DNA from: Nissolia schottii
Taxonomy: Eukaryota > Streptophyta > Magnoliopsida > Fabales > Fabaceae
Length of the DNA stretch: 64,000 nucleotides
Assembly: GCA_003254905.1 (NCBI GenBank)
Contig: QANU01029832.1
Span: 418,904 to 482,903, forward strand
Direction: 5' to 3'
The position numbers were made by a program, and so were the translations under genes. The notes under the pieces are model-generated. The model was not told the origin of the DNA and did not search any database. It was given only the letters and a program-made list of their open reading frames with translations. Shown in pieces: positions 35,551 to 48,625 of this stretch. Each line of letters starts with the position of its first letter. The stretch's first letter is position 1.

Positions 35551-36177
35551 ATATATAATTACAAACAAGGTTCACCACATAGTCATACATTTGCTTATTA
35601 AATACATACTACACACAATTCACATAAGAGTCAATGGCCTATCTAGACCACATACAAAATAAGTATTTTTTCTACTACGTAAGTAAACATCCTGTTATCC
35701 CTTTGAAGTCATTATGCTGTGGAGCATCCACCACTTCACTGTGGGTCTCTATCATCAATGATCTTTGGGTATGCACCTTTAATCATAAACGAGCGGGGGT
35801 AAGAACATTGCGTTCTCAGTGAAAATCCTTGGGGTACGTAACTAGTTATTTGCGCTCCAATTTATGATTCCGCCGCTCGGGGATCTCTAGGTGTCACAAT
35901 TATACTACAATCCTACTTATTATGATCTGTTCTAGTTATGAGAAGCTTTCCTACTTTACTAGGTGATCGAGGAAATCTAATCTTGTTTTACCTACTCATA
36001 GGTTCTCGTGTTTTCTATCCCTAGTCATCTGGGTATCGTGTCCTCTGATCACGTACCCACGCGCCTATACTCTGTGGGGTAATCTCGTGATACTACGTCA
36101 CTCGATATGTTCCAACCCAAATATATATATATTTACATACACAACCATCCATCACATAACTCATGCATGCTGACTTC

Positions 36178-36740
36178 TCTCACACGGTCTACCAGACTCT
36201 CCTGTGAATTTATGTCTATCTCTCATATGTTCTGCTAGGCTCTCCTGGGGATTTCTTCTATCTCTCATAGGGTTTGCCAGGCTCTCCTGGGGATTCTGTC
36301 TGTCTATCATAGGTTTTGCTAAGCTCTCCTAGGGATTCTATCTGTCTGTCCACACCTCCTCGCACACCTCAGGACCGTCGTCCCTATGGCAGTGTGCAAC
36401 CTAACCTTTTATGTCTGTTCCTTGAGGTAAATAAGACTCCACCCCTCTGGGTGACAAGGGGTCGCCCTGACGATGTAACCGGAAGCGGACTTAACCACAC
36501 CTCCTCGTACACCTTGGGACTCTTCCCCCAGTGGTGTACGACCTAACCTTTTCTGTCTGTTCCTCGAGCCAACATGACTTCACCCATTATCGGGTGGCGA
36601 GGGGCCGCCCTGACGGCGTAACCAGAAGCGAACCATAGCTCTTACACATCTTGTCAGGCTCTTCTGACGGGAAGGGTATGTCTCTCTTACTCGTCTAGTC
36701 AGGCTTTCCTGACGAGAAAGGTTTGTCTTTGTGTTTCTGA
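36178..36740. repeat. Internal tandem repeats of the LTR (about 60-bp and longer units)
   Basis: CTCTCATAGGGTTTGCCAGG CTCTCCTGGGGATTCT-like units repeat about four times (36178-36350). Then come two copies of CACACCTCCTCGCACACCTC...TGTCTGTTCC (36351-36560) and two of TTGTCAGGCTCTCCTGACGG...TGTCTCT (36650-36735). The same set recurs at 37925-38340. Open frames here are products of the repeat. Confidence 0.75.
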
Positions 36741-38595
36741 TATAATTCTCCTTAACTCACAACTTGGGACATACCACTCAAGATCTACACTCGTTTCTTA
36801 TGATCAATTATGAGCTTGCCATAGTTAAGTGATAATCTCTCTAGTTATTTACCGTCGTCCTCATGATGTATGCTAATATAACGCACAATTACTTAATTAT
36901 TACAATTGCAACACATAATTACAATTATCACGTCTAAAATATGTTTGTCACATCATAGATGATTGTAATATTATAAACCAATTGTGTGTGTATATATATA
37001 TATATATAAGGTAAGTTATATTAAACTATGTCTGAGAATCATAAAAACATATCTTTTTGCATATGTTAAGCAAAACAATTGCGCAATATAAAATATTTAG
37101 TTTTATATGCAATTAATAATAATACATAATTAAATCTATTTCATTGTATCAAACTAAAATTCACCAATATAGTCTATATAATTATATTAAGTGACCCTAG
37201 ACACAGTTATATTTTTCTAACTTCAAAATTATGACAAATCGTCCAAGCATCATAATAAACATATTTTTGGTATAAAGTCTACTAAGTTGATTTTTCACAT
37301 ATTATACATATAACATATAAAATTTATCAAGGAGATGAATAAGTCAGGATTACTCACTTTTTAAGCGTTCTGAAAGTTGCGAAAAAAGACTCCCGCGAAC
37401 CTTGAGGCGATCGTGCTAGTTTTCCTGAATCTAACAGCGTAACCGCAGAGCGCACGAACGGAACAGAAATAAATTTAGCATATCACTTTTGCAACCACGG
37501 TTGCTTTTCTGATTTATGGCAACTTATATATAATACACATATATAGGGCTCCTGAGGCGGTGGCTTATGCCACCTCGTTAGGATTTTTTTTTTATTTTTT
37601 TATTATATATTATTATTATTTTATTATAATATTATTATATATAAATATCTTAGTTAAAGGATAATCTTTAAGGTTTTCTGTCTCGTTTTGTCCTTATTTG
37701 TTAGTGTACGGATACCCTAAAAATATTTCAGACATACCAGTGTGATCAACTAATTTTTCTTATTAGTAGTTTAATTTTTGCCGAGACATTCTTGAATTTA
37801 TTTTCATATTAGTGTATTTTATGGACTCTTTTGAGTCATAATTAAATTTTAATAATAACCAAAAATCGATTCGAACTTTACAGGACTTCACGAAATNCCA
37901 TCACATAACTCATGCATGCTGACTTCTCTCACACGTTCTACCAGGCTCTCCTGGGAATTTTTGTCGATCTCTCATATGTTCTGCCAGGCTCTCTTGGGGA
38001 TTTCTTCTATCTCTCATAAGGTTTGCCAAGCTCTCCTGGGGATTCTGTTTGTCTATCATAGGTTTTGCCAAACTCTCCTAGGGATTCTGTCTGTCTGCAT
38101 GTCCACACCTCCTCGCACACCTCGGGACCGTCGTCCCCATGGCGGTGTGCGACCTAACTTTTTATGTCTGTTCCTCGAGGCAAACAAGACTCCACCCTTA
38201 TGGGTGGCGAGGGGCCGCCTTGACGGCGTAACCGAAAGCAAACCATAGCTCTTACACATCTTGTCAGGCTCTCCTGATGGGAAGGGTATGTCTCTCTTAC
38301 TTGTCTAGTCAGGCTCTCCTGACGAGAAATGTTTGTCTCTGTGTTTCTGATATAATTCTCCTGAACTCACAACTTGGGACATACCACTCAAGATCTACAC
38401 TCGTTTCCTATGATCAATTATGAGCTTGCCATAGTTAAGTGATAATCTCTCTAGTTATTTACCATCGTCCTCATGATGTATGCTAATATAACACACAATT
38501 ACTTAGTTATTACGATTGCAACACATAATTACAATTATCACATCTAAAATATGTTTGTCACATCATAGATGATTGTAATATTATAAACCAATTTT

Positions 38596-39235
38596 GTGTA
38601 TTTATGTAACGAAGTTTGTAATTAAGAAAATTAAACGAGCCCAATGGGTTGCAACAGTCTCAAGCCCAAGGCAAACAAAAACAGCTAAGTAACAATAACA
38701 CCAGAATTCAAAGAAAAATTGGAGAACAGAGCATTATCCCCAACGGTCGACTTTGAATTGAGTAAGCCCTCGAGCACAGAGAGATCACGACTCTCGATCA
38801 CCAGCGACCGTGGCCTCCCCGACGAGCTCACCCGGTGGGGATAAAGGACCACGATGTGCGGTTGCGCTCCTGCCGTCACAAGTAGCCGCGCCACTTATCT
38901 GCAGAATCGCAGGTCAGTAAGAAGCAGTAATGGAACAGTGATGAGTAAGAAGTTCAGAGAAGAAGAAGTATGGACTTACTACACTCATGAGTTTCCCAAT
39001 GAGGTAATCATCCAAATATGAATTGCGCCTTCTCTCCTTCTTGCTCCTGCGCTGGCCCGGTTCCTGTGGATCCGTTGCCACGTGCCCTTTTTCTGTAACT
39101 GTTTTCCCTTTTCGAATTGCTTGCCGTTGTTTGTTGATTGTGGTTGTTGTTGCAGTGACCACTTTGCCCTTGTTATTCTCCTGATTCCCTTCTTTACCCT
39201 TGCCATTTGTTGCAATATATATATATATATATATA
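38596..39235. other. Unique insert between two N-joined LTR copies
   Basis: The LTR sequence matching 36149-36990 breaks off at TTTTGTGTATTTA. The segment then runs from TGTAACGAAGTTTGTAATTA (38605) to TTTGTTGCA (39214) and into a TA repeat ending at the N (39236). TG...CA ends suggest another LTR-like insertion. Alternatively it is the inside of the host element. No domain recognised. Confidence 0.3.
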
Positions 39236-40093
39236 NATTTCATTGTATCAAACTAAAATTCACCAATATAGTCTATATAATTATATTAAGTGGACCCTAG
39301 ACACAGTTATATTTTTCTAACTTCAAAGTTATAACAAATCGTCCAAGCATCATAATAAACATATTTTTGGCATAAAGTCTATTAAGTTGGTTTTTCACAT
39401 ATCATACATATAACATATAAAATTCATCAAGGAGATGAATAAGTCAGGATTATCCACTTTTTAGCTGCGAAAAAAGACTCCCGCGAACCTTGAGGCTATC
39501 GTGCTAGTTTTCCTGAATCCAATAACGTAACCACAGAGCGCATGAACGGAACAAAAATAAATTTAGCAGATCACTTTGGCAACCACGGTTGCTTTTCTGA
39601 TTAATGGCAACTTACATATATATCATACATATATATAGGGCTCCTGAGGCGGTGGCTTATGCCACCTCAGTTAGGATTTTTTTTTATTTTTTTATTATAT
39701 ATTATTATTATTATATTATTATTATTATATTATAATATTATTATATATAAATATCTTAGTTAAAGGATAATTTTTAAGGTTTTCTGTCTCGTTCCGATCT
39801 CGTTTGATCGCGTTTTGTCCCTATTTGTTAGTGTACGGATGTCTTAAAAATGTTTCGGACATACCGTTGTGATCTACTAATTTTTCTTATTAGTAGTTTA
39901 ATTTTTGAGGAGGTATTCTTGAATTTATTTTCATATTAGTGTATTTTACGGACTCTTTTGAGTCATAATTAAATTTTAATAATAACCGGAAATAGATTCA
40001 GACTTTACAGGACTTCACAAAATCGCAAAATTACTATTTTTAACTAATATTTCAAGGATTAAAGTTTGTCAGGAAAAAAATCGGGATATTACA

Positions 40094-41692
40094 ATTTACT
40101 CCACCATGTCGCATATATTTTTTTTATAAGACATGTTTGAGCGTTTTGATTATTTAGTTTAATTATTATTTTAACAATTTTATGAAAATGCTTATAATTT
40201 TAGGAAATAAAATAGGAAGAAAAGATAAATTGTTGCTAAGAGTCGATCATGAGAGTCGTTAAAAGAATAATTAGATATAATTGAAAGGCTCCAATATTTC
40301 TCATTTTTCTATTAAATGAGAATGATGGATAGTTCGACAAAAGTGTTGCATGACCTATACGACAAATCAAAACCATTTATTTAAGCTTTTTAAATGTTAT
40401 ATTTTTATATTTGTTTAAACGTTAAAGAAGAATCGTTTGATTGCATTTCGTGCATCTGTCAAGTAAATTTCTGTCGAGCTGTTTAGCATTACGTCGGTTA
40501 GTTCTTAATTCAAGAATTTAATATCTAATTAAGTTGAGAATTATTGGCATTTATTCTATCCATTTTAAATTAGTTTTTTTACTTTTTCTTTTATGTGAGT
40601 ATTAAAAAAAGTAATTAGAAGATGTGAAAGTTGTTTAAACTTAATAAGTGAATAAGTATTATGAGAAATATGATAAAACTAATAGGAATGTGAGTAACTA
40701 ATTTACAATGGAGAAAGTAGTTTCAAAGCTAAAGAGGATTATTATGAAATATGGTCGTCAATTACGTGTGCAATTGTATTCTCTTCGCCTAATTTTAGGT
40801 GTCGTTTTAATTAGGATCGTTTGTATTGGGATTAAAAAAAAGCATTAAATTAACACAATAAAATTTTAAAATGCAGGGAGTATAAATTATCTGGACTAAA
40901 TTGTCATTTTCTCTCTTTTTTATTTCTTTCCTGTCAACGTCAAAATCGTCGCAGGCCATTCTTGCTCTCACGTTTGGCAACAACATGTGCACCACTGAAA
41001 TGCCTCGCGTCTATATCTCTAACTTGGAATTAACTTGCATCGCATTCACACCGTTGCAATTCCCACAAATTCCACATTTAATGAAAGTCCATCTCACTTC
41101 CCATGCCACCACGGCCCTACTTCTTTTAAGTATTATTTATACGCTTCAAATTTTAACACGTTTGATATACTCGCAAAAAACGTGAAATTTATCATATTTT
41201 ATTTTTTTTCCACTTCTTTCTTCCATAAATTTTACACTTTTAAATCTAAAAGTTAGAGCTTATATTGTTGATTTCTTGGTTTAACTTCTACCCTCTCCTC
41301 TGCCCGCCACAAACCCATCCCTTCCTTTGACGCACAAACACAACTGGGTCATGCTGGTTTAAGTACAATCACAAAATTCTTTGTCTTGTGTTGGGGCAAA
41401 TAAAGCCAAATTTGTTTTAGTCGATTTGTCCTCATCAAAAAAAAAAAAATCTCTAAAACCTAGGATCACGTTTTAAGATAAAAAAAAGTATTAGTTTGGT
41501 CAACTCAAAAAATGTAAACACATTATCACAGATTCATTGTGGCCAACTAATTATTATTCTCTCGTTTCTCTTCGTGATATATATTAATTAATTAGCCTAT
41601 ATATTTTGCAACACTGAAGCATATCCACCTCGAAAAGCCAAAGCCCACAAAAAATAAAAAAATAAAAAAATAAAAAAACAGCAGCAGCAGCA
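40094..41692. other. Intergenic, upstream region of the dioxygenase
   Basis: AT-rich sequence without a supported gene. The last 200 bp (from about 41500) serve as leader and promoter of the dioxygenase. TATATATTAATTAATT at 41579 and TATATATTTTGC at about 41599 are TATA-like. The leader ends in A-rich and CAG-repeat sequence just before the ATG. Confidence 0.4.
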
Positions 41693-44600
41693 ATGTCAAG
41701 TAGTTCACCAGATTGGCCAGAACCAATAGTGAGGGTTCAGTCCCTGTCCCAAACCTGCACAGACTCAATCCCCGACAGGTACATCAAGCCCCCCACCGAT
41801 AGACCAAACCATTCTTCTCGTGATACTGAAGGTGCCAACATCCCAATCATCGACCTGGGAGGCCTGTGGAGCACCGAGGACCCAGGCGCGGGAGCCTCGG
41901 TGCTCGAGCAGATCTCCGAGGCCTGCAATGAGTGGGGTTTCTTCCAAATCGTGAACCACGGGGTTAGCCCCGATCTGATGGACAGGGCCAGGGAGGCTTG
42001 GAGAGAGTTCTTCCACCTGCCCATGGAGCTGAAGCAGAGGTACGCCAACTCGCCGAAGACCTACGAAGGGTATGGGAGCAGGCTTGGCGTTGAGAAGGGC
42101 GCTATTCTTGATTGGAGTGATTATTATTTCCTTCACTATCTTCCTTTGTCGCTCCGGGACTACAACAAATGGCCTGATTCACCCCCCTCTTGCAGGTATG
42201 CATAATAATTATTAATTCCGTATAAACTCGTGAAGAACTTGTTTAGAGAATTGCGCTCTGACCTCTTGTAGAGTGANAACGGGTGGCCATCAATGGGGCA
42301 CAACCCACAACATTGATTAATAAATAACATTAAATTTATCGTGCTTGTTTAAATCAGAATCACATATTCAATATCTCTTGATACTTTTATTTTTTTTCAA
42401 AATAAAACTTGAGAAACATGTCCTAAATGTTACATAAATATTGTTATTTTAACACTAAATTTAGTGTCTACACAAAATCTTTCACTCACAGCATATCATA
42501 AAACTCACATTTACGTTACATCTATAAATGTGAGCCACATATTATATTTTAAAAAAGATTTAACGTAAACATCTAGTTTAATGTTAAAAGAGTGTGCCTC
42601 TGAATGATATGATAGCCAACCCAACAAAACAGCCCTGTAACAGAATATATGTAGTCCCACTTCCAACAACAGCGACATGACTGTACCTAGCACGTGTAAG
42701 CACATGCAAGCTTTTAAAGGTGAGGAAAAGCTACCACGTGAATAAAGGATCAACATAGATCGAAAAGCTATTTTCTGAAACTGGGATGTTGCAAATTAAA
42801 ATTGAGATTCTCAGATAACCATATTTTATCCATAATATTATGCATTTGTACACGATATTATTTATAATGGGTTTGTAATTCATTTGTCAGTTATAATAGC
42901 TTGTCCATAAAAGAATTAGAGAATAAAACTAACAATGACAAGAGAATGCTAATGATGGCGGAAAAAGAATGACAGTAACTATTTTAAAAATGTATAAATC
43001 ACTTATTATTGCATTCAACCCTTAATAATTCAAACTCGCGAGTGGCTTCTATTTAAGTCAATTTTATTTCACTTTTGAAGGACGTCAAGTCTTCATATAT
43101 AAACCACATAGATATATTTCAGTATTTGAGCAATGCCTAAAAACAATTGATTAATACTAGCAATAAGAATTTTAAAGTAGATTCATAGTTTGAAATCTTT
43201 TGGTGCGAGACCGATACGAAAATGGCTGTCAGCTAGGTCTCACCATCTTTTTTAACCTCTTGTGCTAGAAATGATTCGTCATTTTGTCCTTCAAATTATT
43301 AATGTTTCTCCAAACTCGCAATTCCAATTTCAGTTCTACTATTTATTTATTGACGTCATTATTGTTTCATTAGTCAAGCTTTTTAGTTTTGTTTCTTTTA
43401 ATAGTTTAATTTTGATGCATTAACAATATAATTTTTTTACATAATTAGTCAATTAATTCATTTCATTTAAATGATCTTTTAAAAAGCAGATGTAATAATC
43501 AACTATATTTATTAATTTGTTAATATGTGATTAGATGACAGTATAAAGTTTATTTGCACTGTCAGTATATTTTAATTAAATCTTTATTTTAATGAAATAT
43601 GGGAAAATGTATTACTAGTTGTTCACTATATATAATAATCTCAAAGCTTTTATTGTAACTCTGTGTTTATAACACTTAATTTTTATGATTGTAAAACCTA
43701 CTAATAAGTAATAACTAATAACTGCTACATTTTTCTGGTACGTAGACTATAACAAGTAAGTATTCAACAGGAAATTATACACATTTTTTGGAGTCTATTT
43801 AAGAAAAATACATTGTCTGCTCCTAAATTTTAAAATTACAACTATGTACCTCCTCACGTTTGAGTGAGAGCTTTTTACTCTTTTGCCACTGTNGATCGGT
43901 GAAAACAAAAAAACAAAAACGAAAAAATAAATCTCCAGAGCCAAATTGAGAGAGGATATGCAGAACAATTATTTGATTTGCGATTATCCCAAAAATTGTT
44001 ATATTTGAGGCGCGTGAGTGGTTATGGTAAGATAATTAAGAGTGTATTAAGCCAGTAAATTTGAGTTTATAAAAATAACCTAAGTATACAATAGGCGTGC
44101 AATGCCTAAAAGTACAAGAATAATTACTCTTTAATTTAATGATATAAAATGTGTGTTGACAAAATACCAGCAAAATGAATATGTTTCTCTCAGCACAAAT
44201 ACCCCTATCCTTGTCTCTGCACTATAGAATGATCCCTATAGAGAGAATGTTTGGTCCAGGGTTACATAAGACAGTGAAAGAGTAATTTGTCACGTGGAAC
44301 AGATACATACATGTGACGTAGAGGTGTTGATAGTTGATTGTCTCTTTGCTTTTTCTTTCCTGGTATTAGGTAAGAGTGTTTCTCAGCAATTAATTTCGCA
44401 CACATTCTCCCCATTTTGATGAATTTGCACCACTTACACTTGAACAGCATATTTATAATGAATTTGGATTAGCTTATTTTTACATTTAAAATAAATTTAT
44501 CATGAAAAAAATTTTATTTGTTTTTTTTGAAAATTAAGCTCTCACATGTAAAGTAGTAGATAAACACTTGATCACAAGGTTAAGGGAAAAGTTCTTGACC

Positions 44601-45869
44601 CGACATTTCTGAATAAATTATTGCATACTACTTATAAGCTGAGTTGTGATTTTATATTTCTATAGTGTAACATTTTAGAGACTTAACCCATGATTTTAAA
44701 TATTAACTTATACATTTTGACATTTTAAGAGATAAAATAGAAAATAAAATGTTAAATGTCATTCATCAAAGTGTGTAAGTTAATTTTTAGGCTCATGGAT
44801 TAAGTCTCTTGACCATTTCCCATTTCTATATTGTGACTGAAATTCTGTTGTAAGTGCATTGAGCAATAATTATATGAGTGGCATTACATGTACACTTAAA
44901 ATTGTGCCGTGTTGCCATCAAGATTTTTAATACACTTTGACTCACATTAGATGAGAATGTGATAACAACAGAGGTTATGCGTCAACACTAAAGGCTAAAA
45001 TTATGGCTGTGACGACACTTGGAACTATAAATTTTAGTTGTTATTGCAACTTCATTTAGTACCATAACTACTTTGGTGACCTCATATATAGTCTCAATTG
45101 TGTTATTGTCCATTTTAATGTAATAAATCAACAAAAATGTGACAATACAGTACTAATGATAATAAGCTGAGAGATTAATTTGATATACAATTTTCCATCT
45201 CAAAAATTAAAAAATTAAATTTTAAATTTCAATGATCAAAACAACTCAAGATTACACTTTTCGAACTAACATCAAACACCCCCCTCCCCCACACAAATTA
45301 AGTTCTAACAGATGGGACGTGACTAGCTAGCACATGTTTTTTTGCATGTTTGACTAGCTCACGAATCTAGACCCAGCTAGTGCACCTTCTAGAGTATTAT
45401 TTCCACCACGACTTGAAAAGTGGCATGTCTAAAATTATTATGACTAAGTAACGTTAGAGCACAACACAATAGTTGCGAAAATATAGATGAAGATGAGTTA
45501 TTCCATTGCGTAGGTTAATTAAATTCTAATTGCGAAAATATATCAACATGAAATTCACAAATTAAATAGCACTGTTGCTTAATTAATTTTGTTTTGCTTT
45601 AATGTGCTTGATTTATGTAGGTTCTAAGCAATTCAATCTACAAGAGCGTGGAGCACAGAGTAATAGTGAATTCAGACAAAGAGAGAGTTTCAATGGCATT
45701 CTTCTACAACCCAAAAGGTGATATACCAATAGAGCCAGCAAAAGAGTTGGCAACACCTGAGAGGCCCGCCCTCTACCCTCCCATGACCTTCGATGAATAC
45801 AGGCTCTTCATTAGAATGAGAGGACCGCGTGGTAAATCTCAAGTGGAGTCCTTAAAATCCCCAAGATAA
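41693..45869 (+). CDS. JOX: Jasmonate-induced 2-oxoglutarate/Fe(II) dioxygenase (JOX/At5g05600-like), middle exon missing
   Basis: JOX enzymes hydroxylate jasmonic acid to 12-OH-JA, lowering jasmonate signalling. Exon 1 (41693-42195, 167 aa plus two bases) starts MSSSSPDWPEPIVRVQSLSQ, with the DIOX_N domain (NIPIIDLGGLW, EACNEWGFFQIVNHGVS) and the family's YEGYGSRLGVEKGAILDWSD, ending at donor CAG|gtatgc. The last exon (45621-45869) begins at acceptor TGTAG and reads VLSNSIYKSVEHRVIVNSDK, supplying the distal iron-ligand His (EHR) and the 2OG-binding RxS (ERVSMAF), then ends SPR-stop. The exon expected between them, with the HxD ligands, is not found in 42196-45620, where single Ns lie at 42277 and 43893. 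This is most likely an assembly loss, not a broken gene. Assignment to JOX over other 2OG-oxygenases is from recalled similarity. Confidence 0.9.
42196..45620 (+). other. Intron space of the dioxygenase with two single-N joins
   Basis: AT-rich, no coding stretch resembling the missing exon on either strand. Joins at N42277 and N43893 mark where sequence was probably dropped. I see no delimitable transposon. Confidence 0.6.
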
Positions 45870-47399
45870 CCAATATTGCTCAAAGATGTTATTACTCTGT
45901 CCCTACACCCGAAAGGAACAATTATTTTGAAAGGAGTGGAGTTGTTCTTATTGACATAGTCCTATAAGAGTCCTATTGATATATATATAGGGAGAGAGAG
46001 AGGTAACCATAAATCTTGCAACCAGATCAGGATTTGTTTGAAAAGAATTGCACATTTGTTTGAGCACAGATTCGCTAAATTTCACAATTTCATGTGAAGG
46101 ATAGCAATATTCATATTTTATTTTAAAAAAGAAAAATTATTTTCTCCTGTTTGAGTCAATTTGAAATTTTGGATAACTTTATAATTTTATGTTATCCACA
46201 TTAATGTAATTCAATCGTTTCTTTCTTTTATATAGATTTTGTTAAAGGCACTTGTTAAAATAATATATATGCTGAGATGCTGCTTAGTAGTTGATAATTG
46301 CCATGCTTACATGATGATGATATGCTTATGCTTTGATAGGGCAGAGACTTAAGACTATAGGCATGATACCCCTTAGAACTGTTAGGTTAGGATTACATAA
46401 CATACCTTATTAAAGACTCTGGTTAAGAAATGGACCCTAACTAAGGGTAGGTTATGACACGGCAAGACTTGGTAATTAAGTTGTCTATTGTGACGCACCT
46501 CTTTTACCTGGGAATCCTCCCCTATGTATGGGACCTCAGTCCTTGATCCCAGACAAGTAAATAATACTAAGCTAACTAGGATAACCATGTCATAATTGGT
46601 AGACTTATGTCCTAACAACGTGGATAACCAAGCTAGCTCACCTAAAATACTTTACAAACAGTAGATCTTAGGATAGGTGACCTAGAATAGTATAGGGTCA
46701 ACGACTCTGTAGATCAGACTCAGTATTAGATAGCTTTGAGCACCAGGCTCCTCAGATTATAGCATTTGTACCCTTCCAGATTCAGGTTATATGAGCGTCA
46801 GGCACCTCAAATTAGGGTATGCATACCTTCACAGGTATCCGGGTTGAGCATACCGAAAATACCGAAATTTATCCTAGTGAAGCAAGGTCAAGCTAAGGTT
46901 CCTGTGAATCAAGGATCGAGAGGCCTCTCTCCTCGCGCCCCTCCGCTAGAAGGTGGGTACATGTTACAGACAGATCAGATTTACTTTACAACAGTTTATT
47001 CAGATTTACTACAGCTTCTATGTTTTATTTATCAATCAGTATATGTACATCTAAATGCCATGACTATATGTAGTATATCATATTTGTGTGGTACCGAGGC
47101 ACCCACCACTGAGACGAAAAAATCACCCCTTTGTCAATATGATTTTTCAAATATAGAAGAGGACAATGAGAACATCCCCTTGTCCAGTAGAAGCAAGGAT
47201 TCAATGTCAATGGTAAGCTCTGCTTCATAGTGAAGTCTATCAGAGTCATATTAGATATGCTCCAGATGTCTATGTCAGGATCCCTCATTTTAGTATTTTA
47301 TATTCAGTTATGATTATGGGCATCATGAAGCTCAGTATCTCTTGTTAAATTAAAACTAGTTATGCAACGTCAGAGCTTCCTTAGGGCAATAGCCATACA
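45870..47399. other. Unclassified region, possibly retroelement-derived
   Basis: After the dioxygenase 3' end, DNA from about 46330 becomes less AT-rich. It includes a 154-aa plus-strand frame (46766-47230) with no motif that I recognise. GGATCGAGAGGCCTCTCTCC and CAGATTTACT repeats suggest LTR sequence. No domain supports a gene. Confidence 0.3.
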
Positions 47400-48625
47400 A
47401 AAGGTCACGTCCTAAGTTGGAGCGTGATAGAGTGTGAGCGTCATGTTCCTGAGGTCTGGTACCATTTTTGACCATGCAAAAGATAAAGAAAAATAGAAGA
47501 AACAAGTGGACGATGAAGACTCTAGCAAAGTTGCTAGAGGAGAAGACTCTAGCAAAGTTGTTAGAGGTGAAGACTCTAGTAAAGTTGCTTCCCATTCTCA
47601 TTATTCCAGTGTGGTAGACCATGATGCTCAAGCTAGTAGTGCAATTAAAGGGTGGCTAAAGATGGTTGGACTTATCCATGAGCCTCTGTGACAAACATGT
47701 TGCTCGTCCAACTTAGGGACATTAAGTCAAAGTGTTGGGAAGGAGACAACCCACCATTGTGAGTTTTTTTTGTTCTTTGGTTTTTCTGTCTTTTTCTTTT
47801 TCTTATTTTTGGATTCTTAGGTTAGTTTATTTTATTTTTTTAATCTGTGCAATATATGTAGGAATTCATGGTTAATGCAATTTGGATTAGTTGATGGTTG
47901 ATCTATGAACTATGAATTGTTTCTTGTTGTTATGCATGTGAGCATTATGTTTGATTGAGCACTTAATATATCAATGCATGTTTTGATTGATTGGATGAAA
48001 AGAAGACCTAGTGAGATTTTTTATCCTTTATTAGGATGACAACATTACACGTCATACCTTTCATTGTTGTGTGCATCCTTACTGGAGATCAAGTCTAGAA
48101 TTTGCCTAATTTTCTGCATTGCACTTTCACCATTATGCATGACATGTGACATGATTGAGGCATTCCTTGTGTTTTTAGCCTACATATCCATACTGTCCTA
48201 CCATGAATGTTTGACCCTTGATAGCTAGTTTAAGCCATTAAGTCTTTTTGTTGATTGTTAGCACATTACAAGCTGATAACTAGGAAAAACCATGATATAC
48301 CTAACTTTAGGGATTAAGAGAATTATGGTAAATTATTTCACATGTGCTAAGCAACAAGTGTAGGATTACATGAGAACATGCAACATTCAAAAGTAGGGAA
48401 AAACGATCACAAATGCTCTGATTAGTTAGAAAATCAATAAACTGTCTATAGAAACAAAAATTTGAGGCAAGCAACTTCAAAAACAATTTGTCGGGGGATG
48501 TAAATATGGTCGCCTTACTAAAAGGATTTTCATTATTTTCTTCTGTTTTTCTTCTTTATTTTTATTTTGCTTCTGTTCCTAGCTCCTTACATGAGGACAT
48601 GCAATTGTTCAATTGTGGGGTATTT
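47400..48625 (+). mobile_element. 3' internal part of an Athila-like LTR retrotransposon
   Basis: This leads directly into the LTR at 48626. It contains GTGTTGGGAAGGAGACAACCCA (47731), resembling a word recalled from the 3' region of Athila elements. There is a 24-bp triplication GAAGACTCTAGCAAAGTTG at 47513-47590 encoding EDSSKV repeats, and a polypurine-like TTGTGGGGTATTT just before the LTR. The 5' part of the element is not identifiable in the window. Confidence 0.5.

Larger units (their letters stand above)
33280..40093 (-). mobile_element. Complete LTR-type insertion (solo LTR or non-coding element) with ATTTA target duplication
   Basis: Bounded by TGTAACACTCTAGCTAACTG at the left and GGGATATTACA at the right (40093), with identical ATTTA on both sides (33275-33279, 40094-40098). 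TG...CA ends and a 5-bp duplication define an LTR-retrotransposon insertion. It encodes no gag or pol domain. It contains a nested Mutator-like element (33555-35550) and single-N joins at 37897 and 39236, where sequence is repeated: 36149-36990 resembles 37898-38595, and 37137-37896 resembles 39237-40020. Without those it would be roughly 2.5-3 kb. Relatives lie at 7777-9652, 30693, 62440 and 63520. Confidence 0.7.

Noticed and set aside
36316-38259. Frames of 67-110 aa starting with CMSTPPRTPRDRRPHG-like sequence
   Set aside because: They come from tandem repeats inside the LTR; both strands are open and no family is recognised.
46766-47230. 154-aa plus-strand frame
   Set aside because: No motif, no plausible splice context, and likely retroelement-derived surroundings.
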